A stretch of 64,000 nucleotides of DNA. Source: Tragulus kanchil (Eukaryota; Chordata; Mammalia; Artiodactyla; Tragulidae). The notes below the pieces were generated by a model. The model searched no databases. It worked only from the letters and a program-made list of their open reading frames with translations, and was not told where the DNA came from. Positions 11,925-22,112 of this stretch are shown here, piece after piece (position 1 is the first letter of the stretch; each line of letters opens with the position of its first letter). Location of the stretch: the NCBI GenBank assembly GCA_022376925.1, contig JAIOJX010000026.1, forward strand, positions 205,126,900-205,190,899, written 5' to 3'. The position numbers and the translations under genes were made by a program.

Positions 11925-12030
11925 TGGATAGCAATTTATTTTCTGTTTGGTCACTGCTGAATTCCTAGCACTTCAGACAGGGCCTGACACAAAGTAGATA
12001 CTGGCTAAATATTTTTGGCATGAATAAAAG
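11925..12030 (+). mobile_element. L2 LINE 3' end
   Basis: The wording 'cactgctgaattcctagcac', 'cagggcctgacacaaagtag' and 'aaatatttttggcatgaat' follows the ancient L2 3' terminus. Inference from memory of the family. Confidence 0.6.
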
Positions 12031-13004
12031 TGAAACTTAAAAGTTGTCAACTTTTCTATGCCCGCGAGGCTCTATGTCTTAAATGTTTTGCTTTAGGTTA
12101 AGTTGTTATGACAATTACTATTAACATACAATTTTTAAAACAATATAGAGTATATTTAAATATGGGTAATTATTAAGACAAAAAGTAAAATATTAGGAAT
12201 GTAGTTTTCAGTGAGATGGATGGCTTTCCTTATTTTCACTGTCACGTATCCCTGTGGGAATGTTACTTAGTGCTACAATGAGATAGAGCTCAGTATCAGT
12301 TCTGTTTCATTTTTAAATACTCATAGACGTAAACACTAAAAAAAAAAAACTTAACCACATAAATAAAATGTGAAGCTGACAAGTTGCTCTATCATTGTAT
12401 CATTTAGACATTTATTAGTGTTCAAAGCGTCAAGCACATTGCTTGCTTTGACATATATATAAAGCAAATATTTAGGAAAAACTAACCTGAATTCATACTC
12501 AGGTCCTTAAGTGATATTTTATCATCTAAATTAAAAAGATTTAATACCATTCAGATTCTAGGCATGGAGATTCAGCATTTATGCATTCTATCCAGTGTCC
12601 TCAAATTAACTACATAGTCTCTCATAGGTACATTTTAAAGAACACATCTGAACTTTTTAATCATTTCTGAAGAGTTAGATTTCTAGTATATTACCAAAAA
12701 ATCATACAATAAATTTTTTAGGGTTCTATTATATCACTTTTTAAATATTCCAGTGGAATCTAAGGTTATAACTACAGAATCCTCACCACCACATATTTTT
12801 AAAATGCTTAATCAAGCTCTTTATTTTAATATTTCTTGTTTTCTTAAAGTTGGTTTTTCTCTACAGAATATTGTTCTACTATATTTTATGCTTAAAATAT
12901 CCTATCATAGTCTTCTGGCACAAAAATATGCATCTCTGCCATTATATTTTATATACGTTTGTTATTTTTTTTCAAACTCTACCTACTAGAATGCAAATTC
13001 CATA

Positions 13005-13110
13005 TGGATAGCAATTTATTTTCTGTTTGGTCACTGCTGAATTCCTAGCACTTCAGACAGGGCCTGACACAAAGTAGATACTGGCTAAATATTTTTGGCA
13101 TGAATAAAAG
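13005..13110 (+). mobile_element. L2 LINE 3' end, duplicate
   Basis: Second copy of 11925-12030 made by duplication 5. Confidence 0.6.
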
Positions 13111-13486
13111 TGAAACTTAAAAGTTGTCAACTTTTCTATGCCCGCGAGGCTCTATGTCTTAAATGTTTTGCTTTAGGTTAAGTTGTTATGACAATTACTA
13201 TTAACATACAATTTTTAAAACAATATAGAGTATATTTAAATATGGGTAATTATTAAGACAAAAAGTAAAATATTAGGAATGTAGTTTTCAGTGAGATGGA
13301 TGGCTTTCCTTATTTTCACTGTCACGTATCCCTGTGGGAATGTTACTTAGTGCTACAATGAGATAGAGCTCAGTATCAGTTCTGTTTCATTTTTAAATAC
13401 TCATAGACGTAAACACTAAAAAAAACAAAAAACTTAACCACATAAATAAAAATGTGAAGCTGAGTTTTATAAAATTAACACAGTTG

Positions 13487-13500
13487 TTTGAATTACTCTT
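13487..13500. repeat. Left target-site duplication of ERV retrocopy
   Basis: 'tttgaattactctt' here is identical to 20267-20280. A further copy at 14608-14621 comes from duplication 6. Fourteen bases exceeds the 4-6 bp made by retroviral integrase and fits LINE-driven insertion. Confidence 0.8.
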
Positions 13501-13504
13501 TTTT

Positions 13505-13844
13505 GAGAGGAAAGTAGAGCTTATTAGAGTGGGAGACGCTATTAGAAAAGCGGGATGGCTCAAGGGAGAGCCAAAGGCTTCCACCGGATTGCAGTCAATT
13601 TTTATTGCCTCAAGGCAAAGAAAATTCCTACTGGAACTGTGGCATCAGGTGATTGGTTAGGATGCTATAGGATGGATAGTAGAGTGATTACTTTAGATAT
13701 TATGGGGTCAGGGAAATGGCTGGTTTAGATTCGGAGGTTCATGGCAACAGTTGCTTCGGGGCTTGGTCAGTTCCAGAGATTTTTAACCTGTGACCTTAGT
13801 ACAAGGTTCCACACCTGTGACCTTGGTATAGGGCTCCACACTTA
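13505..13844 (-). mobile_element. ERV 3' LTR portion, U3-R without U5
   Basis: R (about 13505-13578) aligns with the 5' R at 20202-20266: both share 'gagaggaaagta' and 'ggctcaagggagagccaaa', with a diverged middle. U3 is about 13580-13844. On the minus strand an 'aataaaaa' stretch (13599-13606) lies some 25 nt upstream of R and could be a TATA-like element. A degenerate polyadenylation hexamer lies about 20 nt before the R end. The expected U5 is absent; genomic flank follows directly. Confidence 0.7.
13787..13840 (-). promoter_or_regulatory. Two 27-bp tandem repeats in ERV U3
   Basis: 13787-13813 and 13814-13840 match at 23 of 27 positions. Each carries 'tgacctt', i.e. 'aaggtca' on the minus strand, an ERR/SF-1-type half-site. 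Tandem U3 repeats usually act as enhancers in this class; activity here is unproven. Duplicated at about 14908-14961. Confidence 0.6.
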
Positions 13845-13857
13845 CCCCTCTTTTTAT
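13845..13857 (-). other. Candidate ERV polypurine tract
   Basis: Minus strand reads 'ataaaaagagggg' immediately upstream of the inferred U3 start, as expected for the plus-strand primer site. Duplicate at 14966-14978. Confidence 0.6.
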
Positions 13858-14126
13858 TTATGGGCCAAATCTTTGGTCCCTTAACACCCTGTTCATGGTA
13901 ACTGTCTGCCTATTTTTCTTTTCAGGCATTCAGGAACCCAGTTTCAAGGGAAAAGGGTGATGACCATTCTGGCTTCTTCAGGCTGTACAGAGGCATTGTA
14001 GGATTCTGGGTCCCCAGTGCCCACTCTCTGTCAGGGTGCATTTAGCGGGGGAGAAGAGAGTCCACAGAATGATAAGGCAGCTCGTTCTAGCATTGCCTGG
14101 GTGTTGGTCAGGCGATATTCTTGTCA

Positions 14127-14258
14127 TACTATTACTTGTAGATTTATTTGTTGTATTCTAGAAGAAACAAACTTAACAAGAAAGTTAAAGATACATAGCC
14201 CAAAGATGAACAGAATTAGAAAAGCTGCTGAGAAGCCAGCCAGGAGAACCAGGACCAG
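14127..14258 (-). pseudogene. ERV env transmembrane-subunit remnant
   Basis: An open minus-strand stretch of 44 codons encodes a long hydrophobic segment (residues about 1-29) and then 'SRIQQINLQVIV', the membrane anchor and start of a cytoplasmic tail typical of type-C retroviral TM. It ends at an in-frame TGA (14124-14126); the frame continues recognisably beyond with 'QEYRL'. It sits some 270 nt upstream of the polypurine tract, the right place for the env C-terminus. Non-functional. Confidence 0.7.
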
Positions 14259-14607
14259 ACATTTATTCGTATGTGATGTTAGTGTTTCTCTAGGTTTTTA
14301 AGGTCTCTTAAGAATCTTTACCTGAAATCATCTGATGGCCGGTTTTTCCCAGAGCACAGAGTGCCTTATTTCTGATCTCCACCCTGAACTCCTTCCAGAG
14401 GGTGCTGATGGTCAGCAGCTTGCAGTGCTCATGATTTAATCTTTATAGAGGCAGCTGGCAAGTGTCAACTTCTAGTTGGCAGAGCCCCTTCATAACCACA
14501 TTTGGGTTTCATTTTAAATACTCATAGACGTAAACACTAAAAAAAACAAAAAACTTAACCACATAAATAAAAATGTGAAGCTGAGTTTTATAAAATTAAC
14601 ACAGTTG

Positions 14608-14978
14608 TTTGAATTACTCTTTTTTGAGAGGAAAGTAGAGCTTATTAGAGTGGGAGACGCTATTAGAAAAGCGGGATGGCTCAAGGGAGAGCCAAAGGCT
14701 TCCACCGGATTGCAGTCAATTTTTATTGCCTCAAGGCAAAGAAAATTCCTACTGGAACTGTGGCATCAGGTGATTGGTTAGGATGCTATAGGATGGATAG
14801 TAGAGTGATTACTTTAGATATTATGGGGTCAGGGAAATGGCTGGTTTAGATTCGGAGGTTCATGGCAACAGTTGCTTCGGGGCTTGGTCAGTTCCAGAGA
14901 TTTTTAACCTGTGACCTTAGTACAAGGTTCCACACCTGTGACCTTGGTATAGGGCTCCACACTTACCCCTCTTTTTAT
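14608..14978 (-). mobile_element. ERV 3' U3-R, duplicate with flank repeat
   Basis: Second copy of 13487-13857 produced by duplication 6, including the target-site repeat (14608-14621), R, U3 repeats and polypurine tract. Confidence 0.75.
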
Positions 14979-15248
14979 TTATGGGCCAAATCTTTGGTCC
15001 CTTAACACCCTGTTCATGGTAACTGTCTGCCTATTTTTCTTTTCAGGCATTCAGGAACCCAGTTTCAAGGGAAAAGGGGTGATGACCATTCTGGCTTCTT
15101 CAGGCTGTACAGAGGCATTGTAGGATTCTGGGTCCCCAGTGCCCACTCTCTGTCAGGGTGCATTTAGCGGGGGAGAAGAGAGTCCACAGAATGATAAGGC
15201 AGCTCGTTCTAGCATTGCCTGGGTGTTGGTCAGGCGATATTCTTGTCA

Positions 15249-15380
15249 TACTATTACTTGTAGATTTATTTGTTGTATTCTAGAAGAAACAAACTTAACA
15301 AGAAAGTTAAAGATACATAGCCCAAAGATGAACAGAATTAGAAAAGCTGCTGAGAAGCCAGCCAGGAGAACCAGGACCAG
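15249..15380 (-). pseudogene. ERV env TM remnant, duplicate
   Basis: Same 44-codon stretch and terminating TGA as at 14127-14258, offset 1122. Confidence 0.7.
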
Positions 15381-15622
15381 ACATTTATTCGTATGTGATG
15401 TTAGTGTTTCTCTAGGTTTTTAAGGTCTCTTAAGAATCTTTACCTGAAATCATCTGATGGCCGGTTTTTCCCAGAGCACAGAGTGCCTTATTTCTGATCT
15501 CCACCCTGAACTCCTTCCAGAGGGTGCTGATGGTCAGCAGCTTGCAGTGCTCATGATTTAATCTTTATAGAGGCAGCTGGCAAGTGTCAACTTCTAGTTG
15601 GCAGAGCCCCTTCATAACCACA

Positions 15623-17567
15623 TGTTTGACTATGCTTTGGGGGCATTTTATGATCACTATGTCCCATGATGCTGGGAAGGATCATTCTCAGATCTAGCGA
15701 AGATTCCATTGATAGGCCACTCAGTGTTACTAGACCAGGCCTTGTGAGTAACAAGACTCTCTGGACCATACCTGTCTTACTAGCCTCTTGGTCCAGGAAA
15801 TATTCCCTCTTGTTGTTTTTCCCATATCTATAGTTACATTATTATAAACATTGATCTCATATGGAACTGTATTTTATCATAGGCTCAGTCACACCATTTG
15901 GTAACATAAAAGACAACTATTTTCTGAAACCAGTGACACAGAAAATAATATAGCCAGCAGCTAGTAGTAAGGTCACAAGTAAGAATTTATGTCAAAAAGT
16001 ATCATTAGGTAGAGCCCAGTATATTCAAGTCATCTGACTTTATTGTTAAATGACTATAGCCAGGTGTTAATCACCTGGTTATAGATCATGGAGCACCTGA
16101 TCTTTATTCATAGATTGATTACTGTGATAAGCTTTAGAAACAAACTTAAGGTGTCATTTTTAATAACTTAATTAAAACTTTTAGCAATATAATATTATGA
16201 AAAGCAATTCAACATCTGAAGAAAGAAATGTCTTAACAGAGAGAAAAGCCAAATTCAAGTCTTTGTACCAGTTTACTTTTAAATTCATTTAAAAGTGAAC
16301 TCATTTAAATTTATTTTAAATTTAGTCCTAACCATGCACAAAACTCTTTTCTCAGGGTCCACTTTCCCCAAAATTTCTTATCACTTTTTATACTCATTAC
16401 TTTGTTCTCTCATCCTGAAACAGCCACCTGGAAGTCAGACCTACTTCCATTTTCCTTCATAAAATGCGATTCCATTCCTCATATCTTCTTTACTGAAACA
16501 TACAGCCTACTGTCCTGAAGCAACTAAGAACTGAGCTTTGTATTAGCATTATATAGACAAGTGAGTATAAATACCAGGGATATTTTCAAAAAACACCTTT
16601 GCTTTCTTATACAAAACATTTCAAGATAACACCAAACATATTAATAGTTCAAAATCTCTTTAGTTTCTCTGTAAGAGGAAATTAGTGTTCAGTAATGAAT
16701 GTTACAGAATCTTATTGAGAAATGACCTAGCTATTCAATAAACCTTTGTCACTTAGTTTAACACAATCCTTAGAAATTCAGGTTATCCCAATCTGGAGAG
16801 ACTATTTTAGACAGACATTTTAAAAGTAGAATTATTCTTCATAGACCTTATCTAAAAGCTCATATGTCATTTACATTTTTGTTTTAGAAATTGCTTCACT
16901 TGAGGTACTTTTCTTATTGACAAACTTGTAGCAGATATGACAATATAACATTTAGCTTATATTAAACCTAGGCACAATGAAAATACTATGTTTAATGTTA
17001 ATGACTCTTAGGCATGTTATGTTAGATTAGCAAACAAACATTAACTAGGTGTTTAATATTGAATATTTTCCAGTTCACATGAACATGAAATACATTTAGG
17101 TTAATTTTCTTATATTTAGAATTGTTTGATTTATAAGTGCTTACTTTTCTTTAGGTCAATTAAATGAGAGCTCATTTACAACGTCAACATTATCAAAAAC
17201 CAAAAATACACACTGAGACATGTATGAATCCAGTTGAACAGATAGACAGATTGTAAAGTTTTCCACCTGAGATTTAACATGTCTCTTTGACCCTTTCTTT
17301 TTTCTTGACTTGAAGTTCTAATTTGCCCAAGGGTGTAGTTTCAGGAAAAGCAGGCTGTGTATTTCAAGGACATAGCAGGGCTAACTTCAAGCTTTTCCCT
17401 AGGTAGGCCTTTTAAGTAGCTAGCTGTTTTTAATTGCATATGCAGAAAGTACTGGTTTTGCAGTTTCCAAGAAAAAAAATTTATTTTAACCAATTTTTTT
17501 CCAGAGTCTAAAGAGCACCCTGTCAAAAAGTCATCTTTGCTTTCTGTAGTTTCATAGCTAAAATATA
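15623..17567 (-). other. ERV internal region or nested DNA, not resolved
   Basis: AT-rich, with no recognisable pol or env surface-subunit reading on either strand. It may be degraded retroviral interior or a later insertion. The region is single-copy. Confidence 0.4.
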
Positions 17568-18033
17568 GATCAATAAACAGTCCTCAAATTGACTCTGATA
17601 TCAGGGGCTGATCAGCTGATAAAAATCTCAAATTGGCCCTCTGAAGGAAGTAGGGTCTTAGTTTGATCAGAAGAATCTGAAAGAGTAAGGGAATTTGCAG
17701 GGCTTGGTCCCTCCCCACCCTGAAAAACATGGTTAGAATGGAATATTTTTAGAATGATCAGGAGAGGTTTTGGTCCTTCAGACTTTTGAAGATAGGAGAA
17801 AGACCTGGACCAAAAGGAATTTCAGAATCCTTTCCTAGTCTACAACAGTAGAGATCAAATGTACACAGGAAAGGTCAAGTAGAGGTCGTCTAGGAAATCT
17901 ATGGAGAGGGAGACAAAGGGGGACAGGTGGATAGGGACGGAACAGAAAGACTCAAGAGGCATGAGTCCCTCACATGTGGCTCTGACTAAGGGTCATGAAG
18001 GACTGAACATAAGGAACCTGAGTCCTTTTCCTG

Positions 18034-18158
18034 CTTTTGGCAAAAGAAATCAAGTTGCTACAATCTAGTGTGCCGTTCAGAGGTCATTTTTTTTGGTCCC
18101 CTAGTTTGCACTGGGGCTAGGCCTTTTGAAACTTTCTGGGTCAAATTTTTCCAGTTGC
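18034..18158 (-). pseudogene. ERV gag matrix remnant (copy further 3')
   Basis: Minus strand gives 'QLEKFDPESFK' (18123-18157) and, in another frame, 'QLDFFCQK' (18034-18057). Both resemble conserved blocks of class I ERV gag matrix ('..FDP..', then '..QLDLFC..'). The frame shifts and a stop between them show decay. Assignment rests on motif memory. Confidence 0.6.
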
Positions 18159-19140
18159 TGAGAATGTAGCTGAGGGGTGAGTCTGAGAGAGGCTCCCAGC
18201 ACACACCAGAACCTACTCTTAGCTTACACGCCATACAATGGGGGCACGGAGAGTCACTGGCTGACAGAAAGGCGTGCTTTTGTCCCGGTGATGTCTCTGT
18301 GCAACTAATGGAATCGTAAGCAGAGAACAGGGCTAAGGCACAAAATGGCCGACTGTCCGAACAGTTATGTCCGACAGTGAGAGATGACTCTTGAGAACCC
18401 CGTGGCTAAGGCACCACATGACCTGACCAGAGAATAGAGCTAAGAACCTGCACAGAGAAAGACAGGTGACTCATCATTTGGCGATTCTCTGAAACGTGGA
18501 AGGCACTCTTGGGATGGCTCAGAGGCAACACCTAGGCTCTTGTGAATCAATCCAGATGGAAAGGGAAAGAAGTGAAAGTGACAGGAAAGATAGGCTGAGG
18601 AATCCACCTTACAGTCCTACTAGGGGCAGGGGCTCTATGCTTTGCTTTAACTACTATGTGCCTAACACAATGCATGGATCAATAAACAGTCCTCAAATTG
18701 ACTCTGATATCAGGGGCTGATCAGCTGATAAATCTCAAATTGGCCCTCTGAAGGAAGTAGGGTCTTAGTTTGATCAGAAGAATCTGAAAGAGTAAGGGAA
18801 TTTGCAGGGCTTGGTCCCTCCCCACCCTGAAAAACATGGTTAGAATGGAATATTTTTAGAATGATCAGGAGAGGTTTTGGTCCTTCAGACTTTTGAAGAT
18901 AGGAGAAAGACCTGGACCAAAAGGAATTTCAGAATCCTTTCCTAGTCTACAACAGTAGAGATCAAATGTACACAGGAAAGGTCAAGTAGAGGTCGTCTAG
19001 GAAATCTATGGAGAGGGAGACAAAGGGGGACAGGTGGATAGGGACGGAACAGAAAGACTCAAGAGGCATGAGTCCCTCACATGTGGCTCTGACTAAGGGT
19101 CATGAAGGACTGAACATAAGGAACCTGAGTCCTTTTCCTG

Positions 19141-19262
19141 CTTTTGGCAAAAGAAATCAAGTTGCTACAATCTAGTGTGCCGTTCAGAGGTCATTTTTGG
19201 TCCCCTAGTTTGCACTGGGGCTAGGCCTTTTGAAACTTTCTGGGTCAAATTTTTCCAGTTGC
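19141..19262 (-). pseudogene. ERV gag matrix remnant (copy nearer 5' end)
   Basis: The same two motifs as at 18034-18158, repeated by duplication 7; its distance downstream of the primer-binding site (about 870 nt) is plausible for a gag start region. Confidence 0.6.
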
Positions 19263-19956
19263 TGAGAATGTAGCTGAGGGGTGAGTCTGAGAGAGGCTCC
19301 CAGCACACACCAGAACCTACTCTTAGCTTACACGCCATACAATGGGGGCACGGAGAGTCACTGGCTGACAGAAAGGCGTGCTTTTGTCCCGGTGATGTCT
19401 CTGTGCAACTAATGGAATCGTAAGCAGAGAACAGGGCTAAGGCACAAAATGGCCGACTGTCCGAACAGTTATGTCCGACAGTGAGAGATGACTCTTGAGA
19501 ACCCCGTGGCTAAGGCACCACATGACCTGACCAGAGAATAGAGCTAAGAACCTGCACAGAGAAAGACAGGTGACTCATCATTTGGCGATTCTCTGAAACG
19601 TGGAAGGCACTCTTGGGATGGCTCAGAGGCAACACCTAGGCTCTTGTGAATCAATCCAGATGGAAAGGGAAAGAAGTGAAAGTGACAGGAAAGATAGGCT
19701 GAGGAATCCACCTTACAGTCCTACTAGGGGCAGGGGCTCTATGCTTTGCTTTAACTACTATGTGCCTAACACAATGCATGGAAGTTGTCTTGCTGGGGGT
19801 GGGTGTGCTTGTGGCCTGATCCATTCTGTGACCCCCTTATCCTCACATGGGAGTCTTCACAAGGCAGGTCCCCTAATGGCTTCTAAGTGCCCAACCCGTG
19901 CCCACACAATATTGATTACCTAATCCTCAGTTAAAAAGAAGTCAAAAGGAGAGGCC

Positions 19957-19965
19957 CTCACCTGT
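19957..19965 (-). other. Candidate ERV leader splice donor
   Basis: Minus strand 'acaggtgag' fits the donor consensus and lies between primer-binding site and gag remnant, where retroviruses place their major donor. The copy is unspliced here, since sequence continues. Confidence 0.35.
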
Positions 19966-20127
19966 TCCGGTGGCAGCTACTAGGGTGCAATGAGTAGTGG
20001 GGTGTTTGAAACACATCAGAGGGTAACCTTGGCCAGAGTTCCTCAGTTGCTTCCACAGCCACTGGCCTGTTCACAGAGGGTCCCTATGAGAAAAGAGAGG
20101 TGAGGAGGTGGGGGAAGAGACCCCAAG

Positions 20128-20145
20128 TTCCTGTACGGGTCACCA
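20128..20145 (-). other. Candidate ERV primer-binding site
   Basis: Minus strand begins 'tggtgacccgtacaggaa' right after the inferred U5, starting with the TGG that pairs with a tRNA CCA end. I cannot assign the tRNA securely. Confidence 0.55.
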
Positions 20146-20266
20146 AAACTGTCATGATCTGTGTGCAGGTTAGACAAGAATTTCCAAACATGTGGCAAAA
20201 GGAGAGGAAAGTAAAGTTTAGAAGACAGTGTTAGAACAGCAGGCCGGCTCAAGGGAGAGCCAAACC
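20146..20266 (-). mobile_element. ERV 5' R-U5 without U3
   Basis: R (20202-20266) and U5 (20146-20201) precede the primer-binding site on the minus strand. Upstream of R comes the target-site repeat and unrelated DNA, so the copy starts at the transcription start rather than at U3. Confidence 0.7.
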
Positions 20267-20280
20267 TTTGAATTACTCTT
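20267..20280. repeat. Right target-site duplication of ERV retrocopy
   Basis: 'tttgaattactctt', identical to 13487-13500. On the minus strand the junction reads 'ct|aaga', a plausible variant of the L1 endonuclease site. Confidence 0.8.
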
Positions 20281-20814
20281 AGTGCCAAATATCACAGAGT
20301 TGTCCATTATTGAAGGAGTTTTAATGATTCACCAGTTAATAGATTGATTAGGTTCTTCTTCAATTTTGTTGAAAGTTGAGTATTAAAACTACCTGATTGG
20401 AATATGACATTACCCAAAGACCACATTGTTTCAAAATGCCCTTTTGTTTGATATCCTTGAAGTATATACCCTTTTGGACATGCCTTTCTTTCATAAGGAA
20501 GAAAGTGGGCAATAACAAAAAAGGCGATGGTAGGGGAGGACAAGAAAGAGAGTGAGGCCCTTTCATGGTTCTCAGGCAGATAATTTTGAGGAAAGAGTAT
20601 AAATGGAACTAAAGACCTGGAAATGTATTGTCTTAAAACAATGTTTTAATAAATAAATAGTATCTCCTACTGAGTTTTTGGCATATACCTAGGCTATCCT
20701 AATTTTAGGGTCACTGTTCTAGGCAACCACTTAAATCTGCTGTGACAGCCTGACTGTTGCTACTGTGAGCTGATTGAGCTCAAGCAGAATAATAATGTTA
20801 GACGTGACAATAGA
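20281..20814. other. Unique non-coding stretch right of the ERV
   Basis: No gene or named repeat. Before the insertion it would have been continuous with sequence left of 13487. Confidence 0.5.
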
Positions 20815-20937
20815 GTTGTTTAGACACTCAGTTGTGTCCAACTCTTTGTGACACCATGGACCGTGGTCCACCAGGCTCCTCTGTCCATGGAATTTTCCAG
20901 GTAAGAATACTGGAGTGGGTTGCCATTTTCTTTTCTA
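20815..20937 (-). mobile_element. BovA-type SINE, partial, antisense
   Basis: 'cactcagttgtgtccaactc', 'ccaccaggctcctctgtcc' and 'aatactggagtgggttgcc' are antisense BovA2 landmarks. Confidence 0.88.
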
Positions 20938-20943
20938 GACTAT

Positions 20944-21770
20944 ATAGTAGTCCCCCCTTAGCCTTAGGCAATACATTCCAAGATCTCCAGTGGGTGCCTG
21001 AAATCTTGAATAGTACTGACCCTATTATATAGTTTTTTTATTTACCTAGATAAAGTTTAATTTATAAATTGGTAGATTAGGAACGATGAGAGACTAACAA
21101 CAAAAACGGAAAATAAATTAGAATTCAGTTCCGTTCAGTCACTCAGTCATATCTGACTCTCCATGGATTTCAGCATGCGAGGCTTCCCCGTTCTTCACCA
21201 TCTCCCGAAGCTTGCTCCCAGAGTATCTCAATAAATTGAATACTTTTAGCAATATACTGTAATAAAAATTATGTAGATATGGTCTCTCTCTGTGTCAAAA
21301 TATCTTATTGTGTGAATTTAATGCCTTTTCTGTCTTAACTAAGCTCTTATCATGCCCAGTGGCAATAACTTTTGCAGTTTAAGTAAGGTGTGACTGCAAA
21401 ACAAGAAAGAATTTCTTTTTTTTCCTTCTTACTGTAGATCTTACCAAACTCAGCATACTATTTTTTCTTCCCTTGTTGAAACCTTTCACCTTTTCACTTA
21501 AAAGAAGCATTTTATTTGTTCGCAAATGGCCATCAACACTATGCTTGAATCTGGGAGAAGAAGTAAAATAAGGGTGACTTGAACACAGCACTGCAACAAT
21601 GGAGACAACTAGATGACTAACGGACAGTACACACTGGACAAAGGGCTGATTCACGTCCTGGGCAGGATGGAGTGAGATGGCACAGATTTCAATGGTGCTG
21701 CTCAGTTCATAACCTATGAAATATTTATTTCTAGAACTTTCCATTCAATATATTCAGACCACAGTTGAGC
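20944..21770. mobile_element. Old DNA transposon, Tigger-like
   Basis: The left end 'agtagtccccccttagcc', then 'ttccaagatctccagtggg', 'ataaagtttaatttataaatt' and a right end 'accacagttgagcc' recall a non-autonomous TcMar-Tigger family with terminal inverted repeats. An ART2-type fragment is nested at 21125-21225. Exact family not certain. Confidence 0.5.
21125..21225 (-). mobile_element. ART2/BovB-type fragment
   Basis: 'cagtcactcagtcatatctg' and 'gaggcttccccgttcttcac' match antisense ART2A/BovB-derived repeat, nested in the DNA transposon. Duplicate at about 22229-22328. Confidence 0.7.
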
Positions 21771-22112
21771 CATGAGTTGATCAGTAGGTAAGTGAAATGA
21801 CAAAGCAAAACCACAGATAAGGTGGAGACTTCTGTAATAGAAACTGTACCCATCTGAAATATCTCACAATAAATAATATGCAAGCACTTCCTGCTGGGCC
21901 AATAAACAAACCATTACACTGAGCATTAACTGATAATGCTTATCTGATAGCACAGTTTTCCATATGGTAAGCCTGGTTGACTACAAGCCAAATCAAGAAC
22001 AGCTGTGTTTTCCAAAAGATATTTTAATCATTTGAACTAAAATAGGATAATTCTTAATAAACTTACAAAAAATCCAAATCAAGAATGTTTTTCCAAAAAT
22101 TGTTAATCAGGG

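Larger units (their letters stand above)
11301..13463. repeat. Tandem duplication 5 (11301-12379 / 12380-13463)
   Basis: Copies abut directly. Offset 1079 then 1080 after a one-base insertion, with one substitution ('taaacttgg'/'taaagttgg') and a longer A-run variant near the end. Confidence 0.97.
13384..15622. repeat. Tandem duplication 6 (13384-14500 / 14506-15622)
   Basis: Period 1121-1122. It duplicates the 3' end of the ERV copy together with its left flank and target-site repeat, so the ERV 3' end appears twice. Confidence 0.97.
17568..19782. repeat. Tandem duplication 7 (17568-18676 / 18677-19782)
   Basis: Copies abut at 'atggatcaat'. Offset falls from 1109 to 1104 through small run-length differences ('gataaaaat'/'gataaat', T8/T5). 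It lies in the 5' half of the ERV copy. Confidence 0.97.
13501..20266 (-). mobile_element. ERV1-like provirus RNA retrocopy (R-U5 ... U3-R), minus strand
   Basis: Read on the minus strand this starts at an R-like sequence (20266), passes U5, a candidate primer-binding site, a gag matrix remnant and an env transmembrane remnant, and ends with polypurine tract, U3 and R, followed by a short A-run (T-run at 13499-13504 on the plus strand). No U3 is seen at its 5' end and no U5 at its 3' end. Exact 14-bp repeats flank it. Removing the two internal tandem duplications leaves about 4.5 kb, shorter than a full class I provirus, so much of gag-pol-env is lost. Seen: ends, repeats, motifs. Inferred: copied from an RNA by LINE machinery, as known for HERV-W processed copies. 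Confidence 0.72.

Noticed and set aside
13501..20266. Ordinary integrated provirus with two LTRs
   Set aside because: Each end has only part of an LTR (R-U5 at one, U3-R at the other) and the flanking repeat is 14 bp, which does not fit integrase insertion.
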